Positions 9,051 to 12,667 of a stretch of 12,667 nt of DNA are shown here, piece by piece. Each line of letters opens with the position of its first letter. Positions within the stretch are counted from its first letter, which is position 1. Below the pieces are notes generated by a model that did not search any database, had not been told where the DNA came from, and was given only the letters and a program-made list of their open reading frames with translations. The position numbers were made by a program, and so were the translations under genes. The stretch covers positions 1-12,667 of the forward strand of contig JACMOF010000186.1 in NCBI GenBank assembly GCA_014378155.1. The letters run 5' to 3'. The DNA is from Caulobacter sp. (GTDB lineage: Bacteria > Pseudomonadota > Alphaproteobacteria > Caulobacterales > Caulobacteraceae).

Positions 9051-9971
9051 TCACATTCCGAGAACGCCCTTGATGCCGTTCCTCTTGGACTTGGTCTCAC
9101 CGGGCGGGGCCAGGGTAGCGTCCTTGTCCTGGGTCAGGCGGTCCAGCATGTTCTTCTTGTTACCGGCCTTCAGCGGCTCGACGGCGGGCTTGAGGCCAGC
9201 GTTGTTCAGCAGCTTGTAGGCGTCGGCGTACCAGGGATCGCCCGGGAAGTTGTAGCCCAGCACCGCCCCATTGCGCTTGGCTTCGTCCAGCAGGCCCAGG
9301 GTCATGTAGCTTTCGACCAGCCGGTACAGGGCTTCGGGCGTGTGAGAGGTGGTCTGGTGGCGATCGATGACGGTGCGGAACCGCCCGATCGCGGCCAGGG
9401 TCTGCCCGTTGCGCAGGTAGTAGCGACCGATGGTCATTTCCTTACCGGCCAACTGGTCGTTGACCATGTCGATCTTCAGGCGGGCGTCTTGGGCGTATTC
9501 CGAGTTGGGATAGCGCTGAACCACGTCGCGCAGGGCGGCCAGGGCCTGTTCTGTGGCGGCTTGGTCGCGATTGACGTCGACGACCTGCTCGAAATAGCAG
9601 ATCGACTTCAGATAATAGGCGTAGGAGGCGGACGGGTTGCCCGGATAAAGGCCGATGAAGCGATCGGCGTCCGAGATCGCTTCGTTGTACTGGTTGCCCT
9701 GGTAGTGGGCGTAGCCGGTCATCAGGATCGAGCGGCGCGACCATTCCGAATAGGGGTGCTGGCGCTCGACCTCGCGGAAATAGTCGACGGCCTCGTTCCA
9801 GGCGCCGCGGTCCAGGCGATTGGCGCCCGTCGAATAGAGCAGCTCCACCGGGCGCTCTTCATAGGCCAGGGTCGGCTTCTTGTGTTTGCCGGCGCAGGCG
9901 GTGACCGACAGGGCGACCAGTAGGGCGGTCGCGACGGTAGCGGCCTGGCGTCCCGAGAAATTACGAAGCAC
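9051..9971 (-). CDS. bamD: Outer membrane assembly lipoprotein BamD (ComL/YfiO)
   Basis: Lipoprotein subunit of the BAM complex, which folds beta-barrel proteins into the outer membrane. With the GTG start at 9971 it has 306 residues: a basic, hydrophobic signal sequence (1-25) and lipobox VTAC with acylated C26. The mature protein carries TPR-like repeats typical of BamD, including LLYSTGANRLDRGAWNEAVDYF (described by its conserved Y, A and F positions), HPYSEWSRRS, GYAHYQGNQYNEAI, FIGLYPGNPSASYAYYL, and RYPNSEYAQDARLKID followed by IGRYYLRNGQTLAAIGRF. The reading frame stays open 25 codons further upstream, but that extension is unlike a signal peptide and would bury the lipobox; GAGGG shortly before the GTG supports the shorter form. 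It lies 198 bases after lpxC. That gap shows no gene; it holds a GANTC site (10096-10100) and modest inverted repeats. Confidence 0.93.
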   Translation of the reverse strand: MLRNFSGRQAATVATALLVALSVTACAGKHKKPTLAYEERPVELLYSTGANRLDRGAWNEAVDYFREVERQHPYSEWSRRSILMTGYAHYQGNQYNEAISDADRFIGLYPGNPSASYAYYLKSICYFEQVVDVNRDQAATEQALAALRDVVQRYPNSEYAQDARLKIDMVNDQLAGKEMTIGRYYLRNGQTLAAIGRFRTVIDRHQTTSHTPEALYRLVESYMTLGLLDEAKRNGAVLGYNFPGDPWYADAYKLLNNAGLKPAVEPLKAGNKKNMLDRLTQDKDATLAPPGETKSKRNGIKGVLGM

Positions 9972-10169
9972 GGACTTTTCACCCTCGAAGCAAACGTGCG
10001 CTCCTGCGCCGTGCAAGGCTTCTACACCACGCCGATGCGGGCGCAAATGGAAGCCGAGCCGTGAGAAGGATACGCCCCAAGACGCATCCCCCGAGGAATC
10101 CGCCCAAACCCTAATGACATCGACTTTTTGACCAAATCAGGTCGAAGCGCGATGACCGCGCACGGAATG

Positions 10170-11066
10170 TCAGACGGCTTCTGCCAATTCCACCGAATGG
10201 GTCCGCAGACGCCAGGCGCGCGGATTGGCCATCAAGGCGCGTACGACCGCGTTGTTCAAGCCATGACCGGCGAGAACGCCCTCGAACCGGCCGATTATCG
10301 GCGCGCCCAGGACGTAGAGGTCACCCACCGCGTCCAGCGCCTTGTGGCGCACGAACTCGTCGGGACGACGCAGACCTTCCGGATTGAGCACCCGGTCGCC
10401 GTCGATGACCACGGCGTTTTCCATCGAGCCGCCTCGGGCCAGGCCGATGGCGCGCAGCGCTTCAACATCGCGGACGAAGCCAAAGGTGCGGCAGTCGGAC
10501 AGCTCGGCGCGGAACGACTCCTCGTCGATGGTCAGGTCGACGCGCTGGCGGCCGATGGCCTTGCTGGCGAAGGCGATCTCGAAGGCGACCTCGAAACGAT
10601 CAGACGGCGAGAGGCTGGCCTGCTTTTCGCCGTCCTGAACCACCACGGCGTGGAGGATCTCGATGTAGCGACGCGCGGCTTCCTGCTTGCGACGACCGGC
10701 GCGATCAAGGATCCGCATGAAGGGCTCGGACGACCCGTCCATGATCGGCACTTCCGGACCATCCAACTCGACGATGCAGTTGTCGATGGCCAGGGCGGCC
10801 AAGGCGGCCATCAGGTGCTCGATGGTGGAGACGCGCACGTCGGCGGCGTTGTTGATGACAGTGCCCAGTTGAGTCTGGCAAACGGCTTCAGGCTTAACCG
10901 GCACGCGGTTGTCGCGGTCCTGCACATCGGTGCGGACGAAGACGATCCCGGCATCGACCGGCGCGGGGCGCACGGCGACGCGGACATGCGACCCCGTATG
11001 CAGGCCCACCCCCGCGAAGATCACCGGTCCAGCGACCGTATGCTGAAAATATGCCGAAGCCGACAA
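10170..11066 (-). CDS. lpxC: UDP-3-O-acyl-N-acetylglucosamine deacetylase LpxC
   Basis: Zinc amidase catalysing the committed step of lipid A synthesis, deacetylating UDP-3-O-acyl-GlcNAc at the inner face of the cytoplasmic membrane. From the TTG at 11066 it has 298 residues, close to the 305 of E. coli. Conserved segments: FQHTVAGPVIFAGVGLHTG (about 7-25), zinc ligand H84 in STIEHLMAAL, DGPEVPIMDGSSEP (102-115), zinc ligands H241 and D245 in FVRHKALDAVGDL, and catalytic H268 in GHGLNN. The frame stays open to another TTG at 11156, but those extra 30 residues are not family-like. The 11066 TTG has AAGGG seven bases upstream, and a promoter-like sequence (11128-11156) would start transcription downstream of the longer start. 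bamD follows, linking lipid A synthesis and outer-membrane protein assembly; the S9 peptidase gene is divergent. Confidence 0.95.
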   Translation of the reverse strand: MSASAYFQHTVAGPVIFAGVGLHTGSHVRVAVRPAPVDAGIVFVRTDVQDRDNRVPVKPEAVCQTQLGTVINNAADVRVSTIEHLMAALAALAIDNCIVELDGPEVPIMDGSSEPFMRILDRAGRRKQEAARRYIEILHAVVVQDGEKQASLSPSDRFEVAFEIAFASKAIGRQRVDLTIDEESFRAELSDCRTFGFVRDVEALRAIGLARGGSMENAVVIDGDRVLNPEGLRRPDEFVRHKALDAVGDLYVLGAPIIGRFEGVLAGHGLNNAVVRALMANPRAWRLRTHSVELAEAV

Positions 11067-11127
11067 AACGAGACCCTTAAAACTTGACCGACGGAGTAGC
11101 TCTTCGACCACCTCTCGCCCCGCGTAC

Positions 11128-11156
11128 CATTTAGGGACAATGCTGCGTCGCGGCAA
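11128..11156 (-). promoter_or_regulatory. Candidate housekeeping promoter for lpxC
   Basis: On the minus strand TTGCCGC (11156-11150) matches six of seven positions of TTGACGS, and CCTAAATG (11135-11128) six of eight of GCTANAWC, with a 14-base spacer, inside the 10-14 range of the Caulobacter consensus. Transcription would start near 11121, giving a leader of about 55 bases before the TTG at 11066. Confidence 0.45.
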
Positions 11157-11288
11157 AGCAAGTCCTGTTTCGGTTTGTTACCTGTTTACCGAGTTGTTTT
11201 TCATGGCTTTTCTGGCCATTTCACCGCCACTTTCGCGCCGCATTGCAACGCTTGGCGCGGGGCCCGGTAAAGTTCTGCGTTAGGTGTG

Positions 11289-11314
11289 GCCTAGGGAGCA
11301 CGCTCTCGCTAGGC
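11289..11314. other. Imperfect palindrome in the S9 peptidase upstream region
   Basis: GCCTAG (11289-11294) and CTAGGC (11309-11314) are perfect inverted arms; inside them GAG (11296-11298) and CTC (11303-11305) can also pair. The site lies 44-69 bases before the peptidase ATG and could be an operator or leader hairpin. Elsewhere in the 11067-11357 gap I see only a short direct repeat, TTACC-TGT-TTACC (11178-11190), and the lpxC promoter candidate; no RNA gene is recognisable. Confidence 0.25.
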
Positions 11315-11357
11315 TTCCGCGACCTTCCGGCGCCATAGCCTCGTGGATACTGCTTCG

Positions 11358-12667
11358 ATGACAAAGACCTTGCGTACAGCCGCCTCGGCCCTCGCCCTTT
11401 CGCTCGCGGCCTTCGCGGTCGCGCCGGCCGCCTTGGCCCAGGCCCGGGGCTTCACCGCCAAGGACATGGTCAACCTTGAACGGATCAGCGACCCGCGGGT
11501 GTCGCCGGACGGCCACTATGTCCTCTACAGCGTGCGGACGATGGACTACGCGGCCAACAAGGCGTCGATGTCGCTGTGGATCGCCGACCTGAAGGCGCGC
11601 ATGGCCCCGCGTCGGCTGGCTATCTCCGACGGCGGCGTCTCCAGCGGGCGTTGGTCGCCGGACGGCAAGGCGATCTATTTCGTCTCGGGACGGACAGACG
11701 GCCTCGACCAAGTTTATCGCACCGATCTGGCGGCCGAAGCCGCGACCCAGGTGACCAAGGCCCCGTTCGACGTTGGCGTGTTCAAGATCGCGCCCGACGG
11801 CAAGAGCTTGGTCATTTCGCAGGCCGTGTTCCCCGACTGCGACACATTGGACTGCACCAAGGACAAGCTTGCGGCCAAGGGCGCGGCCAAGACCACCGGC
11901 GTGGTCTACGACAAGCTGTTCATCCGTCACTGGGACACCTGGGCGGACGGTCTTCAAAACCATCTCTATGCCCTGAAGCTCGACGACCAGGGCCTAGTGA
12001 GCGGCGCGCCCGTCGCCCTGATGAACGGCTTCAACGGCGATACGCCCACCAAGCCTTTCGGCGGCGACGAGGACTTCAACATCACGCCCGACGGCAAGTC
12101 GGTGGTGTTCTCGGCCAAGCTCGCCGATCGCGAGGAGGCGTGGAGCACCAATTATGACCTGTGGCGGGCGCCGCTGACTGGCGCCTCGGCTCCGATCAAT
12201 GAAACCGAAGCCAATGAGGCGATGGATTCCCAGCCCACCGCCTCACCGGACGGCAAGACGACGGCTTGGCTGGCCATGAAGCGTCCAGGGTTCGAGGCCG
12301 ATCGCATGGCGATCATGGTTCGTGAAGGCGACAAGGTTCGCGAGATGAGCCCGACCTGGGATCGCTCGGCACAGTCGATCACCTGGAGCGCGGACGGCAA
12401 GACGATCTACACGACCGCCGAGGACGTGGGTCAGACCAGGCTGTTCGCCGTCGACGTGAAGTCCGGCAGGGTCATGGCCCTGACCGGCGAGGGCCATGTC
12501 AGCGCCTTCGGCCTTGGTGGCGGCACGCTGGTCTACGCCCAGGACGAGCTGAAGGGTCCAGCCCAGCTCTACGCGATCTCGACCACCAAGAAGGGCGAGG
12601 CGCCGATCAAGCTGACCAACAACAACGCCGAGGCCCTGGCCGGCGTGGCCATGGGCGAGACCGAGCA
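11358..12667 (+). CDS. Secreted S9-family peptidase (dipeptidyl/acylaminoacyl peptidase), N-terminal part
   Basis: The first 436 residues are present; the frame is open at the window end, so this gene is partial. A signal peptide (MTKTLRTAAS, hydrophobic 11-24, cleavage after ALA at 25-27) indicates export to the periplasm. The mature part begins GFTAKDMVNLERISDPRVSPDG, typical of S9 peptidases. It consists of beta-propeller (PD40/WD40-like) blades marked by repeated S/T-P/A-D-G-K signatures: VSPDG, WSPDGK, IAPDGK, ITPDGK, SPDGK and WSADGK. A cysteine pair (PDCDTLDCTKD) may form a disulfide. The alpha/beta-hydrolase domain with the Ser-Asp-His triad should lie beyond 12667, so catalytic competence cannot be judged and the exact substrate class stays open. 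The ATG at 11358 fits the signal peptide; an in-frame GTG at 11343 is an alternative. It diverges from lpxC. Confidence 0.9.
   Translation, partial: MTKTLRTAASALALSLAAFAVAPAALAQARGFTAKDMVNLERISDPRVSPDGHYVLYSVRTMDYAANKASMSLWIADLKARMAPRRLAISDGGVSSGRWSPDGKAIYFVSGRTDGLDQVYRTDLAAEAATQVTKAPFDVGVFKIAPDGKSLVISQAVFPDCDTLDCTKDKLAAKGAAKTTGVVYDKLFIRHWDTWADGLQNHLYALKLDDQGLVSGAPVALMNGFNGDTPTKPFGGDEDFNITPDGKSVVFSAKLADREEAWSTNYDLWRAPLTGASAPINETEANEAMDSQPTASPDGKTTAWLAMKRPGFEADRMAIMVREGDKVREMSPTWDRSAQSITWSADGKTIYTTAEDVGQTRLFAVDVKSGRVMALTGEGHVSAFGLGGGTLVYAQDELKGPAQLYAISTTKKGEAPIKLTNNNAEALAGVAMGETE

Noticed and set aside
10017..10055. Inverted repeat GGCTTC/GAAGCC in the bamD upstream region as a riboswitch or small RNA
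   Set aside because: The arms are six bases with a 27-base loop and little inner pairing; no known riboswitch features are visible.
9000..11087. Long plus-strand frames opposite bamD and lpxC
   Set aside because: They mirror codon usage of well-supported minus-strand genes and lack recognisable domains or ribosome-binding sites.
11178..11190. Direct repeat TTACC-TGT-TTACC in the lpxC/peptidase gap as a CtrA site
   Set aside because: It does not match the TTAA-N7-TTAA pattern, and the eight-base period alone is weak evidence.

Overview
The window is high-GC alphaproteobacterial chromosome, most likely Caulobacter or a close Caulobacteraceae relative. This is inferred from gene content (prmA, an X-prolyl aminopeptidase, NAD-dependent ligA, recN, bamD, lpxC, an S9 peptidase), from promoter-like sequences resembling the Caulobacter housekeeping consensus (TTGACGS-N10-14-GCTANAWC), and from alphaproteobacterial-style palindromic repeats between genes. 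No database search was possible, so the genus is an inference.

Layout: (1) 1-145 is a two-hairpin dispersed repeat ending 19 bases before prmA. (2) 146-3359, plus strand: prmA, a small single-pass membrane protein, and a 603-residue aminopeptidase P. (3) 3360-3505 is a branched palindromic repeat between converging genes. (4) 3506-6354, minus strand: a secreted DUF2147 protein and ligA. (5) 6355-6467 holds a second copy of the CTCCCCCTGTGGGGGAG palindrome. (6) 6468-7274, plus strand: a decayed membrane acyltransferase gene with a nonsense codon, a probable internal deletion with frameshift, and a 64-base dispersed repeat splitting its C-terminal codons. (7) 7275-11066, minus strand: recN, bamD and lpxC, reading in the order lpxC-bamD-recN. 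(8) 11067-11357 is the divergent control region. (9) 11358 to the window end, plus strand: the N-terminal part of a secreted S9-family (dipeptidyl/acylaminoacyl) peptidase.

Most genes are conserved housekeeping functions: ribosomal protein methylation, peptide turnover, DNA ligation and recombination repair, outer-membrane protein assembly, and the committed step of lipid A synthesis. The lpxC-bamD pair joins two outer-membrane biogenesis steps, and the recN-ligA stretch holds two DNA repair functions, with the dead acyltransferase between them.

I found no convincing new defence, mobile or RNA-guided system. The most interesting signals are the repeat element embedded in the acyltransferase remnant, the fold-back repeats at gene boundaries, a LexA-like site before recN that touches the bamD terminator, and promoter evidence that changes the likely starts of lpxC and the aminopeptidase.
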